Shown: piece after piece, positions 35,677 to 48,300 of the stretch
How positions within the stretch are numbered: the first letter of the stretch is position 1
Layout: the number at the start of each line of letters is the position of its first letter
DNA from: Tretioscincus oriximinensis
Lineage: Eukaryota > Chordata > Lepidosauria > Squamata > Gymnophthalmidae
Assembly: GCA_022410635.1 (NCBI GenBank)
Contig: JAJVDF010000454.1
Location: 45,310 to 109,309, forward strand
Length of the DNA: 64,000 nt
Direction: 5' to 3'
Program-made: the position numbers and the translations under genes
The notes under the pieces: generated by a model
Seen by the model: only the letters and a program-made list of their open reading frames with translations
Told to the model about the DNA's origin: nothing
Database searches by the model: none

Positions 35677-36880
35677 CTGGTGCAAGGGGGGAAAACCCAA
35701 TGGATTAAATGGACTAAACACTAAGAAGAATCATTTCGAGAAGGAGCACAGAAAACAAATAAACCTTAGTGCTACCACAAATAAAAAGGAGAGGAAAGGC
35801 AGTTGGTGGGGCTGCTCGAAGCCTCTATGCCGTGCTGAATGAAAGCAATCCCTAAGACTGAATGGGTAATGAGATCCTGGCTCCTGAGATTTTAGCTTTC
35901 TTAATCATGTTCATAATTAATTCAAGAACATTGATAATTTCATTACATTCTTTTTGTCTTATCAATAAATGATGTGCCTGCACTTTTGGTCCTGTGTACA
36001 GGGAGAGAGGAGATGCTTTGGGTAATATTGCACCGGGGGAAAAAATAGTACATGCATATTGGGGGAATTTATTTATTAATATAGGTAATTCCAAAATGTG
36101 GAAGTGCTAATAATGGTCACTGAGCAAAATCCTATCCTCAAAGCATGATGGCATGAAGCTACAAATTATTAATAAGCAATAATTTGCTGAAAAGAGGACG
36201 AACAAATCCCAAAAAGATCAAATGAATTGACAATGTGAATTGAAGCATGATGGTATAACTATGCTCTTTCGACCAAGATTTATGGCAAGACTTTGGAATA
36301 TTACTTCTCTANAACAATACATTGTTCAGTGTAATACAGCATCTAATATGTTCCTGTTCTTCAATAGAATTTTCCAGTGGATCTACAAAAATCATTTTAT
36401 GGGATTTTAATTCACTAGTTAATAAACCAAACATTTTTGCATCCGTGGGCATATGCCTGCATGTATGACCGTATAATAATTTGTACAACTGCTCTAGAGT
36501 AGGGAGCTATTTCCAAGCAAGAACTTAAAAGATTGCAATCTTAAAAGTTGTCAGCTACCAGAACAAGCCTTTTGGATTGAATAGCTCTTTTAATGTATTT
36601 TTNAAAAATTATACCTCACTTTCCGGTGGATGATTGGAGATATAGTATACGATATATTAACGGGATGTGGAAATAGATGTTCAAAATCAGCACATCATGA
36701 GATATTTAGAAGAAAATTTATTAAATAAAAGATAGAACTAAGAGTTTAGTTAAAATGCAGAATCTGATTCTGTCAGCAGACTCATATAGGATTAAAAATA
36801 TAAATTCTGAGTCATAGAACAACTGTTCATAAGTAAAAGAAGGTATGTTTACTTATGGTGATAATGTAAGGGAGAATAAT
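35677..36880. other. Unique sequence, no gene confirmed
   Basis: The 35850-36100 part has an 80-codon minus-strand frame without recognisable domain and motifs such as 'cataattaattcaag' that give it a regulatory look. The rest is AT-rich. Confidence 0.35.
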
Positions 36881-37165
36881 TTCTAGTTTAAAATCATATC
36901 AGAATTAAATAAAATGATACAAATGGATATAATTTGGCGAAAGAAATATCCTTCCACATTAATCTGACACAAAAAAATAAATAAATGTGGAAGACCAAAA
37001 TATCATTAAACAACATGTGGTTACACTTGCAGTGCAAGTAGTAAGAGGGGGGAAAATGGGAAAATCCAAAAGTGAGATCAACCCAACAATGGTAGGATCA
37101 AATAATTCTTGATTTTATAAGGGATTTTTTTTCTGGCAAAGTGCCAAAAGGAATAACAGGAAAAG
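36881..37165 (+). pseudogene. Old L1 LINE ORF2 C-terminal remnant
   Basis: Translation gives EDQNIIKQHVVTLAVQVVRGG, cut here, and after a frame change QIILDFIRDFF. These align with EDRLF..NAILAGHLVLVRGW and YIIEFLLFDVLR near the end of the L1 at 58.6 kb. At least one frameshift and stops are present. Homology is modest but collinear. Confidence 0.5.
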
Positions 37166-37354
37166 TGGATCAAGATCCTCATGTATATAGGATCTTGATA
37201 TATTGTATATATCAAAGATTTGGGGATTCAACGTTACAAGGACTTCTTAACATGATTTCTTGTTTGGAGAAGAAAGAAATCTAAAAGCCTGGTGCATCTC
37301 CCTTGTCATGGGGGAAATTGAAGTTTGCATACTATACAGTATGTAAAATTGTAT

Positions 37355-37646
37355 TATATACAATTTGGTGAATTTGGTGAATATGTTGAATTGATCAAAA
37401 ACAATACTGAGAAAGCTGTACTTCTGAACTCTTATTTTGCTTCTGTTTTTTCTGAGAAAGAAAATATAACAACAGCTGGCATTCATCGTGCTATTGAAGG
37501 AACAAAATAATCAAGGCACTTAACAAACAGAGAAAAGTTGAGGGAACTCTTATCAATTAAAAGAATTCAAGTCTCCAGGCCCAGATGAACTACCAACCCA
37601 GGGTACTAAAGGAACTAGCAGAAGTAATAGCGGAACCACTGACCTC
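37355..37646 (+). pseudogene. CR1 LINE fragment, endonuclease-RT linker, plus strand
   Basis: The plus-strand frame to 37510 includes EKAVLLNSYFASVFSEKENI, the conserved 'LN.YFASVF' linker between endonuclease and RT in CR1. Further on, with frameshifts, come SPGPDELP-like and RVLKELAEVIAEPL-like pieces. It breaks off at about 37646 after 'gcggaaccactgacctcat'. It is joined directly to a CR1 fragment on the other strand. Confidence 0.75.
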
Positions 37647-38990
37647 ATGAGGGAGGTGCTCCAGACCCTTGATCATTTTTGTTGCCTTTTTCTGCACCTT
37701 CTCTATTTCCATAATATCCCTCTTGAGATGTGGCGACCAGAATTGAACACAGTATTCCAAATGTGGCCTCACCACAGATTTATAAAGAGGCAAAACAACA
37801 TTTGCTGACTTGTTTTTGATTGCTTTCCTAATTATCCCCAACATGGAATTTGCCTTTTTTTTTTTTTGCTGCTGCACACTGGGTTGACATCTTCATTGAA
37901 TTGTCCACTAACATCCCAAGATCCTTTTCTTGCTCGGTCACAGAAAGCTTGGTTCCCATCAGGTGGGAGGAGAAGTTGGGGTTCTTTGGCCCAATGTGCA
38001 TGATTTTGCACTTGCTTTAATTGAAGTGCATTTGCCACTTTGATGCCCACTCACCCAATTTCAATAGATCACTCTGGAGTGCCTTACAATCATTTTCAGT
38101 TTTCACTACCCTGAACAGTTTAGTGTCGTCAACAAACTTGGCTACTTCACTATTTACCTCGGCATCCAGATCATTTATGAATATATTGAAAAGCAAAGCT
38201 CTCAGTATAGACCTCTGGGGTACCCCACTTCTTACCTCTTTCCACTCAGAGAACAATCCATTTATTATTACCCTCTGTTTTCTATCTTTTAGCCAGGTTC
38301 CAATGCAGGACAATGTCCTCTTATACTATGTGTGTGGAGCTTTTTTAGGAGCCTTTGATGGGGGACTTTATCAAAAGCAAAAGCCTTCTAAAAATCTAGA
38401 TAGACAATATCAACTGGATCCCCTTTATCTACATGTTTGTTAACACTCTCAAAGAATTCTAGCAAGTTAGTAAGGCATGATTTACTTTTGCAAAAGCCAG
38501 GCTGAGTTTCATTCAGCAATGCGTGCCTCTCCATATGGTTAGTAATTTTGTCCTTAATTATGGTATCCAATACTTTACCTGGAACTGATGTTAAACTGAC
38601 GGATCTATAATTTTCGGGATCACCCCAGGATCCTTTTTTAAAGATTGGTGTTATGTTAGCTATCCTCCAATCTACTGGTACTGCTTCTGATCTTAAGAAA
38701 AGGTTAAATACTTTGGTTAAAAGTTCAGCAATTTCACATTTTAATTCTTTAAGAATTCTTCGATGAATGCCATCTGGCCCTGGGAATTTATTCATGTTCA
38801 TCTTATTAAGGCTAGCAAGGACCTCCTCCCTTGTTATCTCTATCCAGTTTAATTCATCTGATGTTCCTCCTGAGAAGACTAAATCTGTTGCGGGTAAATA
38901 CCCTCTGTCTTCTTCAGTAAAAACTGAAGCAAAAAATTCATTTAACCTCTTTGCAATCTGACTAGAAACCTGCTGCCAGAAAAATAATCT
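37647..38990 (-). pseudogene. CR1 LINE reverse transcriptase fragment, minus strand
   Basis: Three minus-strand frames follow one another with frameshifts. 38388-39014 has NEFFASVFTEEDRGYL, GPDGIHRRILKELKCEIAEL, NITPIFKKGSWGDPENYRSV and DPVDIVYLDF, covering the early RT blocks. 38017-38313 has SGVPQRSILRALLFNIFIND and FVDDTKLF, the YADD-type active site with Val in second position. 37590-37877 has NKSANVVLPLYKSVVRPHLE and VQKKATKMIKGLEHL. The gene would be a CR1 ORF2. The endonuclease, the final part of the ORF and the 3' UTR are missing; the left cut lies just after MIKGLEHL. Frameshifts and the altered GVPQRSILRA box mark it as inactive. Confidence 0.88.
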
Positions 38991-39164
38991 CAGATGGACC
39001 CTCAGATGTAGCAACTGTGTCCTCTACCTATTACTGCTCCATGTTTTTTAGCCTTTTCTAATATCTAAGTAACTTGCAAAAGTGTGTTTTGGAATAGTGC
39101 CTTCTGAGCAATGTTGCTGGTTCAGACAGTTCCCACCCTTGCCTCCAATTCCTATTATTGCAAA
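38991..39164. other. Unique sequence, no gene seen
   Basis: Nothing recognised. Confidence 0.4.
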
Positions 39165-39440
39165 ATATTTTTATTTATTCAGGAATGTATATCCTGCCAT
39201 TCATCACAGCTCCTAGTGCAGAAGATTAAAAGCAACACAAAAAGCACATTAATAAAATGTTTAAAAGAACCATTTCCTCCATCCCTTCATCAAAGGAATA
39301 ATGCAGCAGGAGCTAAAAGTCAAAAGTCTGGGTGAAGAGATATGGCTTTACCAGGCATCAAAAACTATACAGTGTAGGCTTCTGGCAAGCCTCTAGAGGG
39401 AGGCTGTTCCAGAGTATGAGAACCACCTCTTCCATTTTTC
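39165..39440 (-). mobile_element. Retroposon fragment, TTTATT-tailed family
   Basis: It starts 'tttatttattcaggaatgta' then 'tatcctgcc', and contains 'gaagattaaaagcaacac'. The same start and inner text ('tatttaggaatgtatatcct', 'caagattaaaagcaatac') are at 61.88 kb. The right part ('gaggctgttccagagt') resembles the 'ttccgtagtttgggggctg' part at 7.26 kb. Confidence 0.6.
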
Positions 39441-40425
39441 CTCTTAGTCCTACTGATCATCCATAGAGTTCAGTTTTCAGGCCTAAAACACAAGACTCTA
39501 AAAGGAGGCTGACCCAGTGCTCTTGTGAAATGGTTTGCTGAGTTTTAGGTGAAACCTATAAAGTTACCCCATCGAGCAACAATGTATGTTCAGTCGAACA
39601 GCATGTGTTGCCTTATTGCAATTACAGTAATGTTTATTAGTTTGAAATCTTCCTAGATTCAGGAAAGCTGATTGGCAGTTTTATAGATCATGGTTATTTT
39701 TTAAGATACCTTTCCTTTAATTGTGTGAAATATTCTCCAAGATAACAGAGATTTTGGCAATACATCAAATTCTGTAATTTCCCTTGGACAGAGTTTGTTT
39801 GGAGTGGAAGAGTAAAACATAGGCATAAAAATATCAGTATTTCTGTTTCAATATCCATCCATCCATCATCTATGTATCTACCTGTCTCTCTGTCTGTCTA
39901 ACTATTTGGTTCTCTTGTGGTCATTTTGGCCTGGAACATAGAGTTCTGGATGACCACATATTCCTTGCCTGAAATCAGTGCATGAGTTGCCACAACAAAT
40001 GATATAGCTTACTGGAAATCACTGCTGGGCTGTGTTATCACCATGAGGAAAAACAAACCCCCAAACTGTGTGACTCTGAACTGGGCATACCCATTTCCCA
40101 TTTAATTCAAATGGGAAATGGTTTTGCCATGTGCTGCGGAGCTGGGCACTGAAAATTCAGGAAGTCAAAGACCACAAACATGACTTCCACTAGAAGCCAT
40201 GCACATGTCACATCTGGTTGACATCACTTCCGATCGTGCTCAGAAATGACATCATCCACAGTGCCCTTTCTGGAAGTACAGACAGGNTGCGACATCATGA
40301 CTGATGTCATGTAGGGTCCTAAGACTTGGGAAATCAGAAAATCTTGATACGAGATACACGGGATGTGATTTTCTGATAAATTATGTGCAAAAAGAGTACG
40401 ATTCCCAACACTGANGCACTGTTTG
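39441..40425. other. Unique sequence, no gene seen
   Basis: Short CATC and TCTG microsatellite-like runs lie near 39852-39900. No gene recognised. Confidence 0.4.
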
Positions 40426-40930
40426 TACAGCTATGGGGCAACGGGTCAAAGTTTGCCCAGAAAATCTTTGCAAGTGCAGTTTAGCACAATTTGCATTGCG
40501 CACTCCGGGGACAGTTTGCTGTGTGCTCCGAATGGACAGCTTGCTTCTGTCAAAGCTAGAAGCACCCCCAAGAATCAGTGTTCACAGCAGCAAGAGACAT
40601 CTTTGTGGATTTCCTGCTGTTGTTGCTGGCTTTTGCCAGCAACTTTAAATTTTCCCACTGCTGCTGGCTGAAGAGTTCTTCCTTGCTCTTATGGACTCTG
40701 ATCCTAAGGACTGCTTCTGTCTCTAAGAGATCACAACCTCTGGGTTTATGCAAGNGACAACCTGCACAAAACCAGAGATTAAAAAAGAAGTTGCACCACC
40801 TGTGGTCACCTGGCAAGCGATCAGCAAGGCTCTGCTCTTTCCCTGCCCTAGAAAGGGGGCACAATAGGGCAGGGGATGAAGGGAAATTGAGGAGTGAATT
40901 CCTCCCTCCAGTCAGAACTATTAAGAACTA
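40426..40930. repeat. Unnamed dispersed repeat, copy 2 (first at 13.9 kb)
   Basis: The homologous part, 40735-40900, shares 'gggtttatgcaag', 'gcacaaaaccagagat' and 'gcacaatagggca' with 13920-14070. The left part has overlapping frames on both strands (longest 118 codons) rich in Leu/Ser without domains, and CTG-rich text similar in style to 8.4-9.1 kb. Confidence 0.45.
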
Positions 40931-42206
40931 TTAAGGCTATTTACATATTTTCATTCAATGCTGCTTCTAGTGTAACATGAAAAACAGCTATGAGATGTGC
41001 TTTTATTCTTTGGTTCCAAGTACATTAAACAAAAGCATTTTCTAAATAGATCCAAACAGATATTATGACTCTTAAAAATTTGTGAATTAATCTAATATTT
41101 TTATGTGAAGTAACTGTCTTTTTTTATGTCCTTTGGACTTACAGTTAATCGAAGCTTATCTATTTCAACATGAGTAGCTTGAATGAATCTTGAATGAATC
41201 AAAGAAGCATTACTATTTTTAATTTTTAAATAGAAGTGTTTGTGTTTGTTTAGAGGCAGAGGGGAGTATAATGTGCAAGACAAAGTAGTTTCTAAACCTC
41301 CCACCACAGAATCACTTAGCAAAGCAAGCTGTTGTCTTAGACGTTGATGTATGGGATACGAATGATGTATACACTGGGTGGATTTATCAGTAAATCACTG
41401 ACTCCATTTACTTCCCTAAGGAACTGGGCCTTTCCATACAACAGAACTCTGTCAGGTCCATTGTTACACAATTAATATTGGCAAAACATTCAATTTTGAT
41501 TTATTGGCATGGAAGTTTCATAAAACTTAATTTATTAAGTCAAAAATCATGGTTTTATTCACTGTATATGTTACAGCCCTGAGAATAGTTGATTCCTTAA
41601 TGACTTCAATGTCTTCATCTCACTTAACCAAAATAATTTGTTGTTGGGCTTGATTTGCAATGGTTTCTTTGCAAAATACATCATATGTTCCTTGCATTCT
41701 TCTAGAGAAGTTTCATAATGAAACAATATTAGCTCTGTAATGCAGATTAATTCTTTGCCCAAGAATTTTAATGCACTGATGCAAGAACTCCNTGGATAAT
41801 TTCTGACCATACTTGGGCACATGCCTATATTTGGATTGTATTTTGCCCATGGGCTATAATTAACTTACCATACATAATTATTTACTTTATTTATTATTTT
41901 ACTCACCCTCTTCCCTCTTTTACTTTGGGTTTTATAATAATAATAAAAGCCATGAAAAATATTAATATCTTCTTACTATTTCCACCAATAGCTATATTTT
42001 GCCTAAATACAGCTATGTTTGGGTTAATCTATTTATTTATTACCATGAAATCTGCACAATATCCATTCCTTCTTTGACTTCTTCCTGTTCCCAAAATGCT
42101 ATTATCTGGGAAAGTTTGCCATTTGGAAAGTGTCTTCAGCTTCTTCTTCTTCTCCTTAGAAGCCAAACAAGCACCAAGTTCTAGGTGCCATTGCCTCCAC
42201 AATATA
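40931..42206. other. Unique AT-rich sequence, no gene seen
   Basis: Nothing recognised. Confidence 0.4.
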
Positions 42207-42284
42207 TACTGCTCAAAACGATTATGGGAACACTTAGTGTTACACTGTTATGTTAACGTGTTCCCTTAATTGTTTTGAGCAGTA
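42207..42284. mobile_element. 78-bp palindromic Tc1/mariner-type MITE, copy 3
   Basis: Ends TACTGCTCAAAACGATTA and TTAATTGTTTTGAGCAGTA, 78 bp. Its core is in the opposite orientation to copy 1. Confidence 0.85.
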
Positions 42285-43175
42285 TAATTAACTATCACTT
42301 TCCAGTCTCTTCTTCTGGTTCTCGGCACTCGTCTGAAAGTGAATCTACCTTAGAAAACTACTCCTTTCAGCAGTAGTTCTTCTCCATTCTTCACAACTCT
42401 GCAATCTGTTCACAAATGCCCCCACCTCATATAAAATAAAAATAAAAGGAAAAACATAACATAATAATAAAAGAAAATCATAAAATGGGAGGGGGAGTAT
42501 TTTAGTTCAATATTCAAAAGAGAGATGATTACTATATTATGGAAAAAGGCAATCTTGATACCTATCCTGAAACCAAATATGAATCCTGACTCAAGTTCTC
42601 ACGAGGGAAAAAACAGGAGCAAAAGCTGTGTGGCTTTACACTGGGTGCACGCAGGTTCCTTACGGGGTTCTCTTTCAGCATGTATCATTCACAAAGCCAC
42701 CAGTCACCAGAACAGAGTTGGTCCTCAAAAGCAACGCAGGTGCAGTTCTTCCCAATTTGGGCAAACTGTGTTCTTTCTCCAGTTTGCCCATAAAGGGAGC
42801 ACCTGCATGCAAACACTGCACTTTGGATCTGGTCCCCTCTGCACAGAAAGGCCAATGGGCATTGGTGGGCAGTCTGTGGGTGGAATTGCTGTGCACTTCC
42901 CTGTGCCACTACTTCTAGTCTAACTTCCAAGGATATAATATTGCTTTTGAAACCTTTGTTTTTTGTCTTGTCCAGGTTTTGCCCATATTTCCTTTTTTTC
43001 TTCTTATGCATGTTCACTTTTGCCTAAAAGTGGACATCTAAAAAAGGTCTAGGGCCTAGGAAGAACAGGACACTGGAAGAAGAGTGGGGTACAGGAAGAA
43101 GATTGGAGAGCGCGGCAGAAAGGGTGCTAGATGCCCTCTCAGTGCCCTATAACGAGTGACCTTAATCTACTAGCA
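42285..43175. other. Unique sequence, no gene confirmed
   Basis: Positions 42570-42920 are GC-richer, with overlapping frames on both strands (132 and 110 codons) that read the same DNA and have no domain. It may be an old repeat. Confidence 0.35.
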
Positions 43176-43510
43176 AGTAATAAAAGGAGTGTGGGATAGT
43201 TCAACATTCCGCAGTATAACTGCTTTAGAATTTTGGCAACCTCCAGAGACCGATAACAGGGCTTAGAACTTTAGCAACCTCCAGATACCAGAAACTGGGT
43301 TAGAAACTGCGGAAAGGTTTCAATATTGGGACAAATATTGGGAACAAAAGGAAGGAAAGCAAAAAATGAGGAANGAAAGGAAAACAGAAAGAAGGAATAA
43401 AAAAGAAGCAGCAAGTGAAAGGGGGATGGGAGGGGACAAAGGGCGGAGTGGGTGGAGGCAGGATCTATTGATTATCGAAACACAACGGGCTAATTCCACT
43501 AGTTCTGAAA
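43176..43510 (+). mobile_element. CR1-related dispersed repeat with 38-bp units, copy B
   Basis: It shares with copy A (27.27 kb) the order 'aagtaataaaaggagtgtgg', 38-bp units (one complete at 43248-43285, partial before and after), 'ttagaaactgcgg...tattgggaacaaaagg', a purine-rich tract of similar length and the end 'acaacgggctaattccact'. The CR1-like segment is mostly deleted: its first and last codons remain around a missing middle. It is uninterrupted by L1 and so shows the pre-insertion layout. Confidence 0.65.
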
Positions 43511-46202
43511 CAAAAAGGATCCATGCAGAAAGTGCTCTGTTATGATCACTATACCAGCAAGTACAGAATTCCTTGATGTGATTGATCAGGAAAAAAAATA
43601 GATATTTCATTTAACAGATGCATCTTATTTTTATGCTGTGTGTGTAAAATGCATTTTAGTCTTTAAGTATTTAAGAGTTAAATATGAGCACAGAACAGTC
43701 CATTTTCGTTATCTTTTCATGTAGCTTCTAAAATAAAATATCAGTATAATGATGTATCTTAATTACCTTTTTTTGGTCTTCAGTGTGTTATCTCTGTGCC
43801 TGAGGTTTATCTAAAAAGCAGACTGCTTCTCTCCTTCCCTTTGCTAATTAGTAGTGTCTTCCTTGCCTTTGCTCTGAACCATCCCCAACCTTATATTTCT
43901 TGCCATGGTATTTGTATATTGCAAACCCATGAGACCATTGCTTATGCCTCTCTCCAGAGTGCAGAGGGAGTCTCTTTGTACTCAACTGAGATTGCACTAC
44001 AAGTTGTACTCCATGTCTGAAAGCTGGCAGGGAAAAACTCCCATCATATATACTGACACAAATGTAAATCCTTTTCCTACACCAACAGGCAAGCAAGCCT
44101 CTCTGATCACCTAACCTGAAGGTAGGGAAGCAGGGAAATACATTTTTAGATAACAAAACGAGAGCTGAGAATTGCTGGGCTGGTAAATGGGTTTAAAGAA
44201 AGGGGGATACAGTATGATGAAATGAAGGTTTCACAAACATTCATCTTCTTCATTCTCTGAATTGCCTGGGCCATCCTGTTCCTTTGACTTGGTCTGTGCN
44301 CTCTGTCTTTAGGTGCAACACATCAATCAAGAGTAAGGCGTAGGTTCTGTCCTCAGATTTCTATAGGTCTGCAACTACACTTTGGTTGTATGTGCATATC
44401 ACTAAATGTATCGTGGACTGCTGCACATGAACTGCAGGCAGGCTGACAACTCCTAATTCATTTCTTGTTGGATCAAACACCAATGGCCAAACAGACAAAC
44501 TTCACGTTATATCCAAGTACGGATCATGGTCTGTTCTTTTTAACAAGCCAAAATTACATTATTTTAATGGTTACTTGTCAGCCTGCAAACTGTGAAGCTG
44601 TAAGGTATGATCTACCCGCTTTCAATGATGAAAGTATGGCAGGACTACAGTAATTGTGCATCACTGTGAACAGAGAGAATGTAATCATGGCTTGTATCAA
44701 AAATTGGTGCCTAGTCAGAAGCTGCTTCTTTTGCAGGATAGGATATAATCCTTTTTGTAAAAGAGGTTGAGTTCCACCATGTAGCTGCTGAGTGGGGAGN
44801 TCAGCAACCACTGCTATGACCTCCCTCCATTCATAGTCAGGTATTGAAATTAGCTTCTGTATTTACATTAAGTACCAGGAAAAAAAGGTCACAGAGTAGG
44901 ACTTTTCAAGTGGTTGCAAAATGCTGCCACTGCAGCAAAAGTGTCATGAAACAGCTGTAAAAAGCCTCAGCAACTCTTCAGGACTCCTTGAGTTATGGCC
45001 ATCACTATCATTACCAGTATAGTTCATAGTTGCTCTGCACTTACATTAGTCTTTCAAGGTGGCAACAGAAGTTGCCTCATAATCTTCCATGTCAATGAAC
45101 ACTAGCCCCAAAAGGATGAGCACTCTGACAAAACACCACCACGGAGGCTACATTCCAGTGGGGTTTTTGGAGAGCCATGCTAGCACCATAATGGCTTATT
45201 TGCTACACATGTTGTTGACCCTGACTTTGTGGCAGCATTTGAACAGTCCATTATAACACTTTCTTCTCATAGCTCGGTTCTGGAAACACTATTTTCCCAG
45301 ACTTCTTGCCTTCTCAGGAAAGCATAATGAGACACATAAGCAATACATTTTATGAAGAAGTGACATGGTGGAGAGAGTTGAGAGGGAAGATGAAGTGGAG
45401 AGGCCTGTAGATGAATAAGGCATTAATGAGACTTTCAAATATATTTTTCAGAAATTAAGATAGATTAAAGGAAGCCAAAAAAGAATAAGAAAACTCCAGC
45501 AGCGGCCAGCTAATTTCTTTCCTTTCCCTTGATAAAGTTCCTGCTTAACATTGGCTGCTTAAGCCACTGTTGAATCTGCATTGTAGCATGCATTGTCTCA
45601 GTTGTAATGCTGCCCAACCTGCTGAGGTCAGATGTGCACTGTTACAGCTGATCTGGATCAATGAAATTTGGATTTAGGCTNGAGACTTACGACAAAAAGC
45701 TACCTCTTTTTCTGCATAATGTTCCACTTGCTTCCTCTTTGGGCTGTCTGCATAGCAGAGACTAGTGAACACCATAGAAAACTTGCCAGCAGCCCTGTGA
45801 TGTGTCCTCCCTCACGACAAGATGAGCAGGAGAAAACCAGCCAACATGGCTGCAGGATTGCANCTGGGTGGGCATGCGCAAATCAGTCTTCATTCTTCAC
45901 ATTGCCTCACACCAGCTGCTGGAGAGAAGGTATGTTCCCTCTTTTTACCGACAAAATCTACAGTCACTAGTACACTGCAGATTTCATTTGCTTTTCCCCT
46001 CCGTGTGGATATGTCTTTACTAATACAGATTTAACATAATAATGACATAAAGGCCCATAGTTAATCCTTTAATAAACTCTGTCTGGACTTTCTTTGTAGA
46101 AAAAATCTTCTAAAAGAAGATCCTTTTTATTCAAGCTTATGTTTTTTAATCTCACACAGCACATAAAATAGATCATTGACATGCTGTACATATACCTTGT
46201 GT
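43511..46202. other. Unique sequence, no gene seen
   Basis: No interspersed repeat recognised. Short frames on both strands at 43796-44156 overlap each other and have no domain. Confidence 0.4.
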
Positions 46203-46345
46203 CCCTTGATTATTTATTTATTTATTTACATTTGTACCCCGCCCCATACCCAAAGGTCTCAGGATGGCAACAACAATAAAAGTGCAAAATCCACATTTTA
46301 AAACTGTAACAATCAGTATCTGAAGGTGGAGTGAAAAAAATTATC
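46203..46345 (-). mobile_element. Retroposon tail, TTTATT family
   Basis: TTATTTATTTATTTACATTTG is followed by 'accccgccccatacccaaag' and 'gtctcaggatggcaacaaca'. This is the clearest match to the tail at 7.09 kb and to the nested insert at 21.31 kb. Confidence 0.65.
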
Positions 46346-48082
46346 CGCACACTTTCTCTTCCACAGATTTAAGTGCTTCCAAAAGAACATTCAGTGCTAA
46401 ATTAGATATCTGCAGAGGTCACTGAATCCAAAGAAGCATCAATACCATGTTCACACCATACCCTCAGAATTCCTTAAACAAGATCATAGTCCATAAATTT
46501 TGGACCATTTCCTAACTTAATTCTTTCATATTAGGTGATAGGAAGCTTCCTTAAAATTAGAAGCACAGTGGCAGACAAATAGCTTGTCATACTGTTAGGT
46601 GGCTCCTACTTTCTTTTTGGAGGGAGTTATGGCAGTTAATATGTAAGTTTGCAATTCAGATAGGTCATAATTCTAATGCTAACAAGGTTCAGGAGTTGAT
46701 CTCAAATGGAACTTCGATAATATCTGTCTGGGGGAGTGAGGGAGCAATAAGATGTATTGCTATTACCCTAGCTAAATACATATTTAAACTAGTGGAAATC
46801 AACCCATTCACAGTAGTAGCCAGGCAGGTGTGCGCAGATGCTTTGCCTGGTCAGTGCAGGTGCCCAGCAACTCACAGTGGGGGGTAATGAGGCTCTGGTA
46901 GATTGGGGACAAGCAGCGCAGGGCTCTGGCAAGCACCGCCAATATGGAAGCAGCTCTTTCGGTGGGCGATCAGCCGATCATCTCCACTTGAGATGATGGA
47001 CACTGATTGTGTCCACTCACTCCACTTAGGAGGCCAACTGCCGCAACACATTCCAATAATAAGGAGATTCTCAGGACTTTAACAAGAACACAGGCTAAAA
47101 AAATCAATCTGTAACAATTTTAAAAAATCTACAACAATGATTCAGGTTGTTTTTACATGAGTGGAATAGGTCTTCAGGGTACTCTAGTTTGTCCACCACA
47201 AGCCAGGAAAAACTATTATGGAATCAGTGCAGTGGACTATTCCACAGAGGACTATTTCCTAAGAAATCAGCAAAAATAGAACATTCACACTGCTATTTGC
47301 ATCACTATTGCCCAATCACTTAAAAAGAACTCTTAAACTTGCCTTGGCTAGACTGCTTTTAAGTAGGCATTAGCTCTTCCCCTAATCACAGTGTGGGTGG
47401 GAAGAAGCCAGGCATATCAAACACAGAAAGGATAGAGAATACAGCTTTCAAATTTCATGCTACTGAGATAGCAGCAGAACTGTTTCAGCATGGAGAAGTG
47501 CAAAAGGCAGGAAAAATTCTCCATAAGAATATTAGATGAATCCTTCTGGTTCGGGCCAGAGTCCATTTAGCCCAGGAACCTATTTGCACAGTAGGCAACC
47601 AATTGCTTTGGGGCACTTCAAGCCAAAGGCAGCCAACTTTTATTTGTTTTCAATTTTTATTTAGGGGAATCCTGTTTGTCTNTCCAATATGAAACTAGAC
47701 CTAAGCAATAGTTCTACTGGTCATTTAGATCTACTTCGCTGTTTTCAAAATCACTTCTTCCCCATTTGGAACATAGGCACAAACAAACTTNCCAAAAAAT
47801 ACTCAACTTTATATTTAGTGCACAGTGAGTGGAAATAGGTAATGGATGGGAATATTCCAGAGGTTGTTCTCTGAAGGTAAGTTCGCAGCTCCTATCTTTG
47901 AGACTGCACTTCACCTCCCATTGTAACAGCTGGTTCTTTGATCCTATGCTGAAGCAGCTGAGGTTGCATCTTCAGGGCTTTGGTTCAGGTTTTGAAGGTG
48001 CCGAGAGCCAGAAAAAGGCCCTGCCACTCCATGATCCTGTGTATCAGCTCCAACAGTCCATTTTGGATAAAACAGATCACTA
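46346..48082. other. Unique sequence, no gene seen
   Basis: A GC-richer spot lies at 46800-46990. No repeat or gene recognised. Confidence 0.4.
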
Positions 48083-48300
48083 GAGAGCCAGCCTGGGCTA
48101 GTGGTTAGAGTGTCAAGCTTTTATCTGGAACTCACCCAGTTTGATTTTGCATTCCTCCACAAAAGCNAGCTGGGTGACCGTGGGCTCATCTTTAGTTCTT
48201 CAGAGCTCTCAGAAGGTTATGTAATCTGCTTTGATACCCTTCAGGTTGAGAAAAGTTGATCTAAAAACTGGCTACTTCTTCTTCCTCTTGTCTTGAATTG
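48083..48300 (+). mobile_element. tRNA-derived SINE, second family, copy 1
   Basis: The head 'gggctagtggttagagtgtc' is tRNA-like (A-box region). 'cccagtttgattttgcattc' is a weakened B box. The middle 'gctgggtgaccgtgggctca' and the tail (TTC)n with 'gatctaaaaactggc' follow. A more decayed copy is at 51762. The family is familiar from squamates, but I do not assign a name. Confidence 0.8.

Noticed and set aside
37355..38990. Twin-priming inversion of a single CR1
   Set aside because: Both fragments contain the same linker region, so they are two separate copies.
43176..43510. Endogenous retrovirus LTR
   Set aside because: The leading 'tgtggga' text and polyadenylation-like AATAAA suggested an LTR, but there are no matching TG...CA ends, primer site or viral gene, and a CR1 motif lies inside.
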